From Formosa sp030427735 (GTDB lineage Bacteria > Bacteroidota > Bacteroidia > Flavobacteriales > Flavobacteriaceae), in assembly GCF_051200825.1 (NCBI RefSeq), contig NZ_CP195158.1, positions 372,001 to 436,000 of the forward strand: DNA of 64,000 bases. Reading direction: 5' to 3'. Below, piece by piece: positions 50,256 to 59,559 of the stretch (its first letter is position 1; every line of letters begins with the position of its first letter). The notes below the pieces were generated by a model. It was given only the letters and a program-made list of their open reading frames with translations. It did no database searches and had not been told where the DNA came from. Both the position numbers and the translations under genes were made by a program.

Positions 50256-50876
50256 ATGGAAATATTACAACGTACGGTTAATGATAATATCGTTAATGAT
50301 GGATTAAATAACGCAATGTCTTATACTGCGTTTAGAGATTTGGTAAAAACATTAGCGACCACAGACGGAACCACTGGTGTAGAACAATCTGAAGCCCTAA
50401 TTGCTTATACTAAATTAAACGAAAGCCGTATGAAGCGTTGGGATAAAACGCTTAAAATTTCTGAAGACGATCAAACGCGCATTAAAAATTTTAAAGGAAG
50501 TGTTACTTGGTTAGTTATTGCCGAGAGCTGGTGTGGCGATGCCGCCCATATTTTGCCTGTAATTAATAAGGTGGCAGATTTGAATGCAAATATCGATTTG
50601 AAAATTGTTTTGCGCGATGAAAACGATGCCTTAATGAATCAATTCTTAACCAACGGCGGAAAGTCTATTCCAAAACTTATTATGATAGATAATAATACGG
50701 GCGACGTAGTAAATACTTTTGGTCCGCGACCAAGTATTGCAACACAATTGGTAAACGATTTTAAGGCAGAATATAAGGTGATAACTCCAGCTTTTAAAGA
50801 GCAATTACAAACTTGGTATAATTTAGATAAAGGCCAAAGTACTGTAGGCGATTTGTTAGCACTGTTAAAAGTTTAG
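50256..50876 (+). CDS. Thioredoxin-like protein with single active-site cysteine
   Basis: 206 residues from ATG 50256. The thioredoxin fold occupies about residues 90-195 with the active-site word VIAESWCGDAAHILPVINKV, where the second Cys of CxxC is replaced by Ala. LVNDFKAEYKVITPAFK follows. It belongs to the Bacteroidota-rich thioredoxin-like family that has an N-terminal helical part. Monothiol chemistry or a non-redox role is possible. It overlaps the convergent TonB-like gene by 4 bases. Confidence 0.85.
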   Translation: MEILQRTVNDNIVNDGLNNAMSYTAFRDLVKTLATTDGTTGVEQSEALIAYTKLNESRMKRWDKTLKISEDDQTRIKNFKGSVTWLVIAESWCGDAAHILPVINKVADLNANIDLKIVLRDENDALMNQFLTNGGKSIPKLIMIDNNTGDVVNTFGPRPSIATQLVNDFKAEYKVITPAFKEQLQTWYNLDKGQSTVGDLLALLKV

Positions 50877-51652
50877 TGTTTACCTTCAAAATAAAAGGTG
50901 ATAGATCCGATTTGTGAAGGTTTAGAGGCTTTGGCGTTAAATCGGGCTTTTTTAGCATATTCTAAAGCGCTGTCTATTAAACAGGCGTTGTCTGTAGTGG
51001 AAGAGCTGTTAATGTAGGTGTCGGTAACGTCTCCCGCAGCATTTACAGTAATGTTTACAACTACTTTACCACTAGCTTCGCATAAATAAATGGGTGTTGG
51101 TAAATACTGATGTGTGCGATCTACTAACGAATAATGCATGCTGCTGTTTTTGTTTGCCGAAGCATTCATGGCAATTTTGTTACTGGTGTTATTCCCGTTT
51201 GATGCATTACTTTGCTTTTTAGGCGATCTTGCCTTTAAAATACTGTTTACGCTGTTAAAAGACGATAGCTCATCGGAATTTAAACTAGAACCCTCGCTGT
51301 TTGTTTCGGTGGTTTCTGTGGCTTCGGTTAACTCGTTTACCGTTTCTGTTTCTGTGTTTTTAGAATGCTCGAAAGCTTTGGGTGGCGTTATAGGGTTGTA
51401 GGCTTGGGCAAAACGTTTTGTATTTTGTGTCTCGTTAAAAGCTTTATTGGTCTCGGCTTTAGCCTGCTGCTGTTGCGTAAGTTCCTTTAGTAATTGTTCT
51501 TTTGGAGTGTTTTGTTCCGGGTTAAGCTCGTAATATGTTTCGGCCATTTGTGCAGCTTTTCTGGTTAGGTGCATATTAAATACCAAAAGAAGAACACTGC
51601 CGGCTATTAAGGCGGTTATTAATGCTGCTTTATGTTTGTCTATAAACTTCAA
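50873..51652 (-). CDS. TonB-like energy transducer protein
   Basis: 259 residues. A single N-terminal transmembrane helix (AALITALIAGSVLLLVFNM) is followed by a long low-complexity periplasmic linker rich in Asn, Ser, Thr and Glu (about 50-180), then a C-terminal TonB-type alpha/beta domain (about 190-259, ASGKVVVNITVNAAGDVTD). The linker lacks the Pro-rich EP/KP repeats of canonical TonB. It may energise one of the TonB-dependent receptors, but that is not shown by context. It lies 54 bases after truB, at the end of the ftsX-to-truB run. Confidence 0.82.
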   Translation of the reverse strand: MKFIDKHKAALITALIAGSVLLLVFNMHLTRKAAQMAETYYELNPEQNTPKEQLLKELTQQQQAKAETNKAFNETQNTKRFAQAYNPITPPKAFEHSKNTETETVNELTEATETTETNSEGSSLNSDELSSFNSVNSILKARSPKKQSNASNGNNTSNKIAMNASANKNSSMHYSLVDRTHQYLPTPIYLCEASGKVVVNITVNAAGDVTDTYINSSSTTDNACLIDSALEYAKKARFNAKASKPSQIGSITFYFEGKH

Positions 51653-51706
51653 AAGACTGTAGATTTTGGGATATACAATACACTAATATACGCAAATTCT
51701 AATAGT

Positions 51707-52399
51707 TTAGTTGTTTAAGGTATTTATAAACTGTTCTGGTGTTAATGCATTTGAAACATTAAAGTCTCCTATTTTTGTGCGGCGTAGTTCAGATAAATGT
51801 GCGCCAGATTGTAAAGCCTTGCCGAAATCGTGTGCTAAGGACCTGATGTAGGTTCCTTTACTGCATACCACCCTAAACTTTAATTCCATAGCATTAATAG
51901 CTGTGATTTCGAATTCAGAAATATGTATTTTTCTAGGCTTTATTTCTACCTGTTCTCCTGCTCTGGCAAATTCGTAAAGGCGTTTACCTTCTTTTTTTAT
52001 GGCTGAAAATACTGGTGGATATTGTTCGATATCTCCAATAAAACACTGAGTGGTTTCGTGGATTTTTTCTTCCGTAATGTGATCGGTAGGAAAGGTTTCG
52101 TTTATTTCGGTTTCCAAATCGTACGAAGGTGTCGTGCTTCCTAAAACAATGGTGCCTGTGTATTCTTTAATCTGCCCCTGGAACGTATCGATTTGCTTTG
52201 TCATTTTTCCGGTACAAATCACTAAAAGCCCAGTCGCTAATGGGTCTAACGTGCCAGCATGACCTACTTTAATTTTTTTAATATTAAAAGCCCTGCGAAT
52301 TTCCCAACGCAATTTATTTACAGCCTGAAAGGAGGTCCAATGCAAAGGCTTGTCAATTAAAATAACTTGACCATTTAAATAATCTTCTAGAGTTTTCAT
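51707..52399 (-). CDS. truB: tRNA pseudouridine(55) synthase
   Basis: 230 residues. The catalytic Asp is in GHAGTLDPLATGLLVICTGK; KPLHWTSFQAVNKLR and GTYIRSLAHDFGKAL are also conserved. It lacks the C-terminal PUA domain of E. coli TruB, as usual in the shorter Bacteroidota form. It isomerises U55 of tRNA. It starts 3 bases after the uppP stop in a tight transcription unit. Confidence 0.96.
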   Translation of the reverse strand: MKTLEDYLNGQVILIDKPLHWTSFQAVNKLRWEIRRAFNIKKIKVGHAGTLDPLATGLLVICTGKMTKQIDTFQGQIKEYTGTIVLGSTTPSYDLETEINETFPTDHITEEKIHETTQCFIGDIEQYPPVFSAIKKEGKRLYEFARAGEQVEIKPRKIHISEFEITAINAMELKFRVVCSKGTYIRSLAHDFGKALQSGAHLSELRRTKIGDFNVSNALTPEQFINTLNN

Positions 52400-52402
52400 G
52401 TT

Positions 52403-53197
52403 TTAATTTACTAAAGAGAATGCAATAGCAATACACCCAACTATAGCGCAATATATTGCAAAATAAGAGAGTTTGCTTTTTTTAACAAGTGCAATCATCC
52501 AGGTGCAAGCAAAAAGGCCACATATAAAAGCAGCAATAAATCCGGCAGAGAGTGCAGTAATATTTGTGCTTTCTAAGCTTAGTTCGCCTCCTAAAATATC
52601 TTTGGCTATTTTACCAAAAATTAGTGGTACAACCATTAAAAACGAAAATCGAGCAGCTTTGGTTTTATCATTACCTAGCAATACCGAGGTCGAAATGGTT
52701 GCTCCAGATCTTGAAATCCCAGGAAGCATAGCAATGGCTTGCGAAATACCAATTACAAATGCATTGCTAAAAGATACTGGCTTACCTGTGTTTTTTGCTT
52801 TATCGGCTAAAAACAGTAAAATACCAGTTACAATTAACATGGCGCCAACCAATAGAATGTTTCCGCCAAATAAGGCTTCTAATTGTTCTTCAAAAAATAA
52901 TCCTACAATAACGGCAGGAATCATCGATATTACAATTTTGGCAACAAATTGCAAGTCGTCGTTCCACTGAAATTTTAAGGCACCTTTCGCGATGTCTAAA
53001 ATATCTTTTCTGAAAATAACTATGGTGCTTAAAGCTGTGGCAAAGTGAAGCACAACGGTAAATAATAAGCTTTCTTCGGGTACTGAATGATCGCCAAGAA
53101 TTGCTTTTCCTAACTCTAAATGGCCGCTAGACGATACGGGTAAAAATTCGGTAAGTCCTTGTATAATGCCAAGAATAATTGCGTCGAGTGTATCCAT
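52403..53197 (-). CDS. uppP: Undecaprenyl-diphosphate phosphatase
   Basis: 264 residues. About eight transmembrane helices and both BacA motifs: QGLTEFLPVSSSGHLELGK near the N-terminus and PGISRSGATISTSVL. The inner-membrane enzyme recycles undecaprenyl diphosphate to the monophosphate carrier for peptidoglycan and other glycans. It overlaps the upstream DUF3098 gene by one base and is followed by truB after 3 bases, the common Bacteroidota order. Confidence 0.96.
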   Translation of the reverse strand: MDTLDAIILGIIQGLTEFLPVSSSGHLELGKAILGDHSVPEESLLFTVVLHFATALSTIVIFRKDILDIAKGALKFQWNDDLQFVAKIVISMIPAVIVGLFFEEQLEALFGGNILLVGAMLIVTGILLFLADKAKNTGKPVSFSNAFVIGISQAIAMLPGISRSGATISTSVLLGNDKTKAARFSFLMVVPLIFGKIAKDILGGELSLESTNITALSAGFIAAFICGLFACTWMIALVKKSKLSYFAIYCAIVGCIAIAFSLVN

Positions 53198-53451
53198 TAG
53201 TTTTTATTCGGATTTAAAAGAATCGCATAAATTTGAATGCCAAACCCTATGAGTACTAAGGTTGGAGCAAGTCGTATTCTTCTAAAACTAAAAATATCGG
53301 GGTTAAAAACATTGGGATCTTCGCTACCACCGCCAGACATTAAAATAAAACCTATGGCTATAAAGGCTAAGCCTATAAACATAAATTTATAGTTTTTTTT
53401 TCCGAATATAAAGTCGCCCGTTTTAAGGTCTTTACGTTTTTGTTCTCCCAT
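53197..53451 (-). CDS. DUF3098 membrane protein
   Basis: 84 residues from ATG 53451; the in-frame extension to 53487 is unlikely because it lacks family similarity. Two transmembrane helices (FMFIGLAFIAIGFILMSGG and LAPTLVLIGFGIQIYAILLN) flank a polar loop. DUF3098 is a small Bacteroidota family found between ftsX and uppP. Function unknown, but the gene neighbourhood points to envelope or cell-wall biogenesis. Confidence 0.85.
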   Translation of the reverse strand: MGEQKRKDLKTGDFIFGKKNYKFMFIGLAFIAIGFILMSGGGSEDPNVFNPDIFSFRRIRLAPTLVLIGFGIQIYAILLNPNKN

Positions 53452-53531
53452 AGGTGTGTGCTTTGTTAAGTCTACAAGACGTTGCAAATTAACTGTTTTA
53501 TTTAAAATTAAGCGATTAAATGCACTTAAAA

Positions 53532-54179
53532 TTAATCTAAAGTTATAGAGTTTATAATTTGGTACAGGGCTCTTTTTTCTTCGTCGTTGGTGTACGATAG
53601 TACGAACGATAGGCTAAAGCCGTAACGTATAATACAAAAGAACTCTTGTTGTACTTCAAAAGATCCCAAACGTGCCGTTGCTCGCATAACATCAAACGTA
53701 TGGCCGTCTATGGTTTTCGTGCTTAAATTATCGTCGAATGTGTATGTAGCGCGCGATTGTACCAATAAGTTTTTAGAATGAAACAGATAATCGCTACCGC
53801 GTTTTACATGGGGTAAACCATTAATGTTTTCGGCAATTACATTTAAAGAGGCATTGTATCTAGTAGCTTCCTTTATGGGGTGTCTAAAGAGTGTAAATAA
53901 ATAGGCAATGTTTATTTGCGAAGCTTTTACTGCTTCCTTTATGGCATCGGTTTCGTTTTTTAAAATTTTATCGCCAGCCTCGGTTATGGCTTTAATATCG
54001 CGTTTGGATTGTACCGCCCAATCTTCGGGGTAGGTAAACGATAATCCGAAATACGAATTCGAATACGTGTGGTTTTCAGTTGTGCCAAAATCGAAATTCT
54101 CGGGTAGGTTTTTGGTGTCTTTGTTGCAACTAGTAAGGCATAGCATCAGACATATTATACCAAATAATTTTAGTTTCAT
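53532..54179 (-). CDS. Hypothetical lipoprotein between ftsX and the DUF3098 gene
   Basis: 215 residues. The lipobox LCLTSC has its Cys at about 18. The mature protein contains YFGLSFTYPEDWAVQSKRD, a PsbP- or DUF-like beta motif, and C-terminal FCIIRYGFSLSFVLSYTNDE. I do not recognise a named family. It starts 4 bases downstream of the ftsX stop and is thus co-transcribed. Confidence 0.75.
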   Translation of the reverse strand: MKLKLFGIICLMLCLTSCNKDTKNLPENFDFGTTENHTYSNSYFGLSFTYPEDWAVQSKRDIKAITEAGDKILKNETDAIKEAVKASQINIAYLFTLFRHPIKEATRYNASLNVIAENINGLPHVKRGSDYLFHSKNLLVQSRATYTFDDNLSTKTIDGHTFDVMRATARLGSFEVQQEFFCIIRYGFSLSFVLSYTNDEEKRALYQIINSITLD

Positions 54180-54183
54180 TTTA

Positions 54184-55062
54184 TTAATAATATAATTGAT
54201 CTGTTTTTAGATTTAAGAAGCGTTGGGTGGCAATAAAGGTACTTATCCATGTAATTACAATGCCTAAAATAAAAATGGTTAAAAACAATCCGCCAATAAG
54301 TATTGGGTTGTTTAGCAGTTGTAAATCTGGGAAAGTTTTGTTGAGGTAATAAAATACAATCGCCATACCAATTAGTGCTAAAATAGCACCAATAATGCCC
54401 AAACGTACACTTTTCCAAACAAAGGGTTTTCTAATAAAATGTTTGGTGGCGCCTACCATTTGCATGGTTTTTATGGTAAACCGTTTGGAGTAAACCGAAA
54501 GTCGGATAGAACTGTTAATAAGTAGTACAGCTATAACGGTAAATACCCCGCTAATTACCAAGATCCAGAAACTGATGCGCTTTACATTGTCGTTCATTAA
54601 ATTTACCAAATCGTTATCGTAGCGCACCTCGTCTACAAAGGTTTTGGCTAAGGCTTCATCCGAAATGGTTTTTAAATGTTCCGATGTTACAAAATCGGCT
54701 TTTAAGTGTACATCTATCGAATTTTGTAAGGGGTTGTAGCCTAGAAAATTCATAAAATCCTCGCCATTTTCGGCCTTCATAAATTCGGCTGCCTGCTCTT
54801 TAGAAACGTATTCGGTCGATTTTACATAATCGGCCATACTCAAGCTTTTTTCAAGCTGATTAATCTCAACCTCTTTAGCGGTATCTTTCAAATAAATGGT
54901 AACCACCACTTGTTCTTTAAAATGGTCGGCTACTTTTTTGGTGTTCAGCACAAGCATGCCCAACAAACCAAGTAAAAATAAGACTAAAGCAATACTCAAT
55001 ACCACAGAAAAATATGAAGATATTAATCGGCGTTTTTGATATTTGTCAAAAGATGAGCTCAT
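54184..55062 (-). CDS. ftsX: Cell division protein FtsX
   Basis: 292 residues from ATG 55062. The longer ORF to 55341 would run through the divergent leuS gene and has no FtsX similarity. It has an N-terminal transmembrane helix (LSIALVLFLLGLLGMLV), a periplasmic domain of about 110 residues, and three C-terminal helices with the FtsX-type word VYSKRFTIKTMQMVGATKHF. FtsX works with the ATPase FtsE to activate peptidoglycan hydrolases at the septum; ftsE is not next to it here. It is first in the run ftsX-lipoprotein-DUF3098-uppP-truB. Confidence 0.93.
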   Translation of the reverse strand: MSSSFDKYQKRRLISSYFSVVLSIALVLFLLGLLGMLVLNTKKVADHFKEQVVVTIYLKDTAKEVEINQLEKSLSMADYVKSTEYVSKEQAAEFMKAENGEDFMNFLGYNPLQNSIDVHLKADFVTSEHLKTISDEALAKTFVDEVRYDNDLVNLMNDNVKRISFWILVISGVFTVIAVLLINSSIRLSVYSKRFTIKTMQMVGATKHFIRKPFVWKSVRLGIIGAILALIGMAIVFYYLNKTFPDLQLLNNPILIGGLFLTIFILGIVITWISTFIATQRFLNLKTDQLYY

Positions 55063-55153
55063 ATAAGGGTTGAATTTGTTTGTAAAAATATAAAAGAAAT
55101 CTATTTCGTTACGGATAACAACGTTTAAACTTTCAACATTGTTATAATAAGCG

Positions 55154-55161
55154 TAAATTTG
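55154..55161 (+). promoter_or_regulatory. -7 box of leuS
   Basis: TAAATTTG, 27 bases before the leuS ATG; no clear -33 element. Confidence 0.5.
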
Positions 55162-55188
55162 CGGCTTTATTAAGCGGAATAGAACATT

Positions 55189-58100
55189 ATGACCTATAAT
55201 TTTAACGACATAGAGGCCAAATGGCAACAATATTGGGCCGAAAACAAAACGTTTCAAGCCAAAAATCAATCTGAAAAACCTAAATATTACGTGCTGGATA
55301 TGTTTCCGTATCCGTCTGGTGCCGGATTGCATGTTGGGCACCCGCTAGGCTATATCGCGTCGGATATTTATGCGCGCTACAAACGTCATAAAGGCTTTAA
55401 TGTATTACATCCGCAAGGTTACGATAGTTTTGGTTTACCGGCTGAGCAATATGCCATTCAAACAGGGCAGCATCCTGCTATTACTACCGAAACCAATATT
55501 GCTACGTATAGAAGACAGTTAGATAAAATCGGGTTTTCGTTCGATTGGTCGCGCGAAGTGCGTACCTCGAATCCGGAGTATTACAAATGGACGCAGTGGA
55601 TTTTTATTCAGTTGTTTAACTCTTGGTTTAATAACGATACCAATAAAGCCGAAGACATTTCAGAATTGGTTAGTATTTTTGAAACCGAAGGGAATGCTAA
55701 GGTAAATGCCGTGTGCGATGATGCTGTTGAAACCTTTACAGCAGACCAATGGAATGCATTTCCAGTTGAAGAACAACAGGATGTTTTATTACAATACCGT
55801 TTAACCTATTTGGCCGAAACCGAAGTAAACTGGTGCCCAGAATTAGGAACCGTTTTAGCCAACGACGAGATTGTAAATGGTGTTTCCGAACGAGGTGGCC
55901 ATCCTGTAGTGCGTAAAAAAATGACGCAGTGGAGCATGCGAATTTCTGCTTATGCCGAGCGCTTATTACAAGGCTTAAACGAAATTGATTGGACTGATTC
56001 CTTAAAAGAAAGTCAGCGTAATTGGATAGGAAAATCGGTTGGTGCTTCTGTGACTTTTAATGTCATGTCGAGCGCAGTCGAGACATCAACAACCAGCAAC
56101 CAACAACCAGCAACCATAGAAGTTTTCACAACGAGACCCGATACCATTTTCGGCGTTTCGTTCATGACTTTAGCCCCAGAGCACGAATTGGTTTCAAAAA
56201 TCACAACTGCAGAACAAAAAGCCGAAGTTGAAGCTTACATCGAAAAAACGGCCAAGCGTAGCGAACGCGAGCGTATGGCCGATGTAAAAACTATTTCGGG
56301 GGTGTTTACAGGGGCGTATGCCGAGCACCCGTTTACTAAAGAACCGATCCCGATTTGGATTGGCGATTACGTGTTGGCAAGTTACGGAACAGGAGCAGTT
56401 ATGGCGGTGCCTTGTGGCGATCAGCGTGATTACGATTTTGCAAAACATTTCAACATCGATATCCCGAATATTTTTGAAGGCGTCGATATTTCGGAAGAAG
56501 CTTTTGCCGAAAAAGGCAATACCAAACTCACTAATAGTGGATTTTTAGATGGTTTAGCTTATAAAGAAGCAACCAAAAAGGTGATTTCGGAATTAGAAAA
56601 CATGGGGCAAGGAGAAGGGAAAACCAATTACCGTTTGCGCGATGCCGTGTTTAGTCGTCAGCGTTATTGGGGTGAGCCATTCCCTGTATATTATGTGAAT
56701 GGCAAACCACAAATGATTGCTACCGAGCATTTGCCAATTCGTTTGCCAGAAGTTGAAAAATATTTACCAACCGAAACCGGTGAGCCGCCTTTAGGTCGCG
56801 CCGATGTTTGGGCTTGGAACCGCCTCAAGGCGGAAGTAGTCTCAAATGATTTAATAGACAACGTTAATGTTTTTCCTTTAGAACTAAACACCATGCCAGG
56901 TTGGGCGGGGAGTTCGTGGTATTTCTTCTGTTATATGGAAGAAGCTGCTAATCGCGGAGAAGCCTTTGCAAGCGCGGAAGCTCTAAAATATTGGGAGAAT
57001 GTCGATTTATATATTGGAGGTAGCGAGCACGCAACCGGACACTTGTTGTATTCTCGTTTTTGGGTGAAATTTTTAAAAGACCGCGGTTTTGTAAACATCG
57101 AAGAGCCTTTTAAAAAACTGATTAATCAGGGCATGATTTTGGGAACGAGTGCGTTTGTTTATAGAGTAGGAACCTCTTTTTCAATAAAAAAAATGTCACC
57201 AAACCGTAGGTTGGATGAAGTGAAAGTTCCTTATTATTTCGTTTCAAAAGAAAGTTATGAAAATGTATTAAACGGAAATTATGACGAAAGTGTAAAAACA
57301 GTTTATGAAAAAGCAAAATTATTATGGGAGAATGAAGGTTTTCAAGTGGAACCGAACATTGAAAAAACTAATTGTTCCGCCATTCATTCCGATGTTTCAT
57401 TTGTAAATGCTTCCGATGAACTGGATATTCAAGCGTTTAAAAATTGGAGAGAAGAGTTTAAAGATGCTGAATTCATTTTAGAAGATGGTGTTTACAAAGT
57501 AGGTCGCGAGGTTGAAAAAATGTCAAAATCGAAATACAACGTCGTAAATCCAGATCAAATTTGTGAAGATTATGGTGCCGACAGTTTACGTTTGTACGAA
57601 ATGTTCTTAGGACCGTTAGAGCAAGCCAAACCTTGGAATACAGCCGGAATTACAGGAGTACATGGTTTCCTTAAAAAATTGTGGAAATTATATGTTGGCG
57701 AAAATGGTGTAAATGTTACTGATGCCGAGCCGACGAAAGACAACCTGAAAACGCTTCATAAAACCATTAAAAAGGTAGAAGACGACATCGAGAATTTCTC
57801 TTTTAATACGTCGGTTTCAACCTTTATGATTGCGGTTAACGAGTTCACGGCGCAAAAATGTGTAAGCAAAGCGGTATTAGAGCCGTTCTTGGTTTTAATT
57901 TCACCGTATGCACCGCATATCGCCGAAGAATTGTGGCAGCAATTGGGGAATACAGAATCTATTTCGGAAGCAGCTTTCCCAATTTTTGATGCAAGTCATC
58001 TGGTAGAAAGCAGTAAAGTGTATCCAATTTCTTTCAACGGAAAAACACGTTTTACGCTAGAATTACCATTGGATTTAGGTAAAGACGAAATCGAAAAAAT

Positions 58101-58197
58101 TGTAATGGCTCACGAAAAAACCGAAGCTCAATTACAAGGGCGTACGCCTAAAAAAGTAATTGTGGTACCTGGAAAAATTATCAATATAGTAGGTTAA
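55189..58197 (+). CDS. leuS: Leucyl-tRNA synthetase
   Basis: 1002 residues, longer than most bacterial LeuRS. The HIGH motif is in GAGLHVGHPLGYIA, the CP1 editing domain starts near residue 270 (IEVFTTRPDTIFGVSF), and the KMSKS motif is VEKMSKSKYN. The N-terminal insert with ETEVNWCPELGTVLANDEI is usual in Bacteroidota. Two features explain extra length: a REP-like repeat in frame at 56061-56115, and an insertion of roughly 60 residues in the leucine-specific region (about residues 658-740), which is AT-rich and contains a decoy-like KKMSPNR. The enzyme charges tRNA-Leu and edits mischarged amino acids. Confidence 0.96.
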   Translation: MTYNFNDIEAKWQQYWAENKTFQAKNQSEKPKYYVLDMFPYPSGAGLHVGHPLGYIASDIYARYKRHKGFNVLHPQGYDSFGLPAEQYAIQTGQHPAITTETNIATYRRQLDKIGFSFDWSREVRTSNPEYYKWTQWIFIQLFNSWFNNDTNKAEDISELVSIFETEGNAKVNAVCDDAVETFTADQWNAFPVEEQQDVLLQYRLTYLAETEVNWCPELGTVLANDEIVNGVSERGGHPVVRKKMTQWSMRISAYAERLLQGLNEIDWTDSLKESQRNWIGKSVGASVTFNVMSSAVETSTTSNQQPATIEVFTTRPDTIFGVSFMTLAPEHELVSKITTAEQKAEVEAYIEKTAKRSERERMADVKTISGVFTGAYAEHPFTKEPIPIWIGDYVLASYGTGAVMAVPCGDQRDYDFAKHFNIDIPNIFEGVDISEEAFAEKGNTKLTNSGFLDGLAYKEATKKVISELENMGQGEGKTNYRLRDAVFSRQRYWGEPFPVYYVNGKPQMIATEHLPIRLPEVEKYLPTETGEPPLGRADVWAWNRLKAEVVSNDLIDNVNVFPLELNTMPGWAGSSWYFFCYMEEAANRGEAFASAEALKYWENVDLYIGGSEHATGHLLYSRFWVKFLKDRGFVNIEEPFKKLINQGMILGTSAFVYRVGTSFSIKKMSPNRRLDEVKVPYYFVSKESYENVLNGNYDESVKTVYEKAKLLWENEGFQVEPNIEKTNCSAIHSDVSFVNASDELDIQAFKNWREEFKDAEFILEDGVYKVGREVEKMSKSKYNVVNPDQICEDYGADSLRLYEMFLGPLEQAKPWNTAGITGVHGFLKKLWKLYVGENGVNVTDAEPTKDNLKTLHKTIKKVEDDIENFSFNTSVSTFMIAVNEFTAQKCVSKAVLEPFLVLISPYAPHIAEELWQQLGNTESISEAAFPIFDASHLVESSKVYPISFNGKTRFTLELPLDLGKDEIEKIVMAHEKTEAQLQGRTPKKVIVVPGKIINIVG
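56061..56115 (+). repeat. REP-like palindrome and 14-base tandem duplication inside leuS
   Basis: TGTCGAGCGCAGTCGAGACA (56066-56085) is an imperfect palindrome of a type I know from flavobacterial intergenic regions. It is followed by CAACAACCAGCAAC twice without a gap (56087-56100, 56101-56114). The reading frame runs through both and encodes a Ser/Thr/Gln-rich stretch at the start of the editing domain. Confidence 0.7.
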
Positions 58198-58258
58198 GCA
58201 CTGGTGCCGGTTTTTCGATATTCGGAATAATCGACATGCTTATTTAAGAAATAAACGG

Positions 58259-58291
58259 AATCACCTTCAGAATTATGAGGGTGATTTTTTT
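58259..58291 (+). terminator. Intrinsic terminator of leuS
   Basis: AATCACCTTC (58259-58268) pairs with GAGGGTGATT (58277-58286), with one G-T wobble and an 8-base loop, followed by TTTTTTATT. Confidence 0.8.
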
Positions 58292-58376
58292 ATTGGTAAT
58301 AATGTGATATTCAGTATTCTGAAATTTGGGAAAGTGGAAATATTTAATCAATTTAGTTGTATTAAAATCTCCAATT

Positions 58377-59474
58377 ATGAAAATAGGTGTGCCCAAAGAA
58401 ATTAAGAATAACGAAAACCGTGTAGGCATGACGCCTGCTGGAGTTTTCGAACTTACCAAACGCAACCATACGGTGTATGTGCAATCTCTTGCCGGCGAAG
58501 GTAGCGGATTTTCAGATCAGGATTATACAGATGTTGGTGCAGTGGTTTTAAATACCATCGATGAGGTGTATGCTGTAAGCGATATGATTGTAAAGATTAA
58601 AGAGCCTATAGCGGTAGAATATCCGTTAATTAAAGCCAATCAGATTGTGTTTACTTATTTTCATTTTGCATCTAGCGAGGCGCTAACCTTAGCTATGTTG
58701 GAAAGTCAGGCGGTGTGTATTGCTTACGAAACGGTAGAAGACGACGATGGTTCGTTGCCGTTGCTAACACCAATGTCTGAAGTAGCTGGGCGTATGGCCA
58801 TACAACAAGGTGCAAAATATTTAGAGAAACCCATAAAAGGTCGCGGCGTTTTGTTAGGTGGTGTGCCAGGGGTATCGCCAGGGAAAGTACTTGTTTTAGG
58901 TGCTGGAGTTGTGGGAGTACAAGCTGCAAAAATGGCCGCTGGATTGGGCGCTCATGTTACGATAATGGATGTGAATATGAAACGTCTTAGATATGTTAAC
59001 GATATTATGCCAAGTCATGTAGTTACTGAATTTTCAAGCGAATATAATATCCGAAAACATATTAAAACCCACGATCTTATTATAGGGGGCGTGCTAATAA
59101 AAGGAGGTAAAGCGCCTAAATTAATAACGCGCGATATGCTTAAAGATATGCGTCCAGGCACCGTATTGGTAGATGTTGCTGTAGATCAGGGCGGTTGTAT
59201 AGAAACCACTAAAGCGACAACACACGAAGATCCTACATATATAATAGATCATATTGTGCATTACTGCGTAGCCAATATGCCGGGAGCCGTACCGTACACC
59301 TCCACTATTGCCTTAACCAATGTAACGTTGCCTTATGTGTTAAAATTGGCAGATTTGGGTTGGGAAGCGGCTTGTAAAGCAGATCGTGCCTTGGCAAAAG
59401 GGATAAATATTGTAAAAGGTGAAATTATGTACAAGGAAATCGCCGAATCGTTTAATTGGAATGTGAGCTCGTAA
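58377..59474 (+). CDS. ald: Alanine dehydrogenase
   Basis: 365 residues from ATG 58377; 17 further in-frame codons upstream are not part of the conserved N-terminus (MKIGVPKEIKNNENRVGMT). The substrate His region is VFTYFHFASS, the NAD-binding loop is VLGAGVVGVQAAKMAAGLGA and the C-terminal AVDQGGCIETTKATTHEDP is conserved. It converts L-alanine and NAD to pyruvate, NADH and ammonia, so it links amino-acid catabolism to central metabolism in the cytoplasm. The leuS terminator lies upstream, so it is independently transcribed. Confidence 0.95.
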   Translation: MKIGVPKEIKNNENRVGMTPAGVFELTKRNHTVYVQSLAGEGSGFSDQDYTDVGAVVLNTIDEVYAVSDMIVKIKEPIAVEYPLIKANQIVFTYFHFASSEALTLAMLESQAVCIAYETVEDDDGSLPLLTPMSEVAGRMAIQQGAKYLEKPIKGRGVLLGGVPGVSPGKVLVLGAGVVGVQAAKMAAGLGAHVTIMDVNMKRLRYVNDIMPSHVVTEFSSEYNIRKHIKTHDLIIGGVLIKGGKAPKLITRDMLKDMRPGTVLVDVAVDQGGCIETTKATTHEDPTYIIDHIVHYCVANMPGAVPYTSTIALTNVTLPYVLKLADLGWEAACKADRALAKGINIVKGEIMYKEIAESFNWNVSS

Positions 59475-59559
59475 TTGTAAAAACTGACAGAATTACCTGC
59501 CGATACTTTGGCTTATTTTTTGTAATAAATGTGTTATATTTACTATAAAAGATAAAAAC

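Noticed and set aside
55063..55341. N-terminal extension of the ftsX ORF
   Set aside because: It overlaps leuS on the other strand and lacks FtsX similarity; ATG 55062 fits the family.
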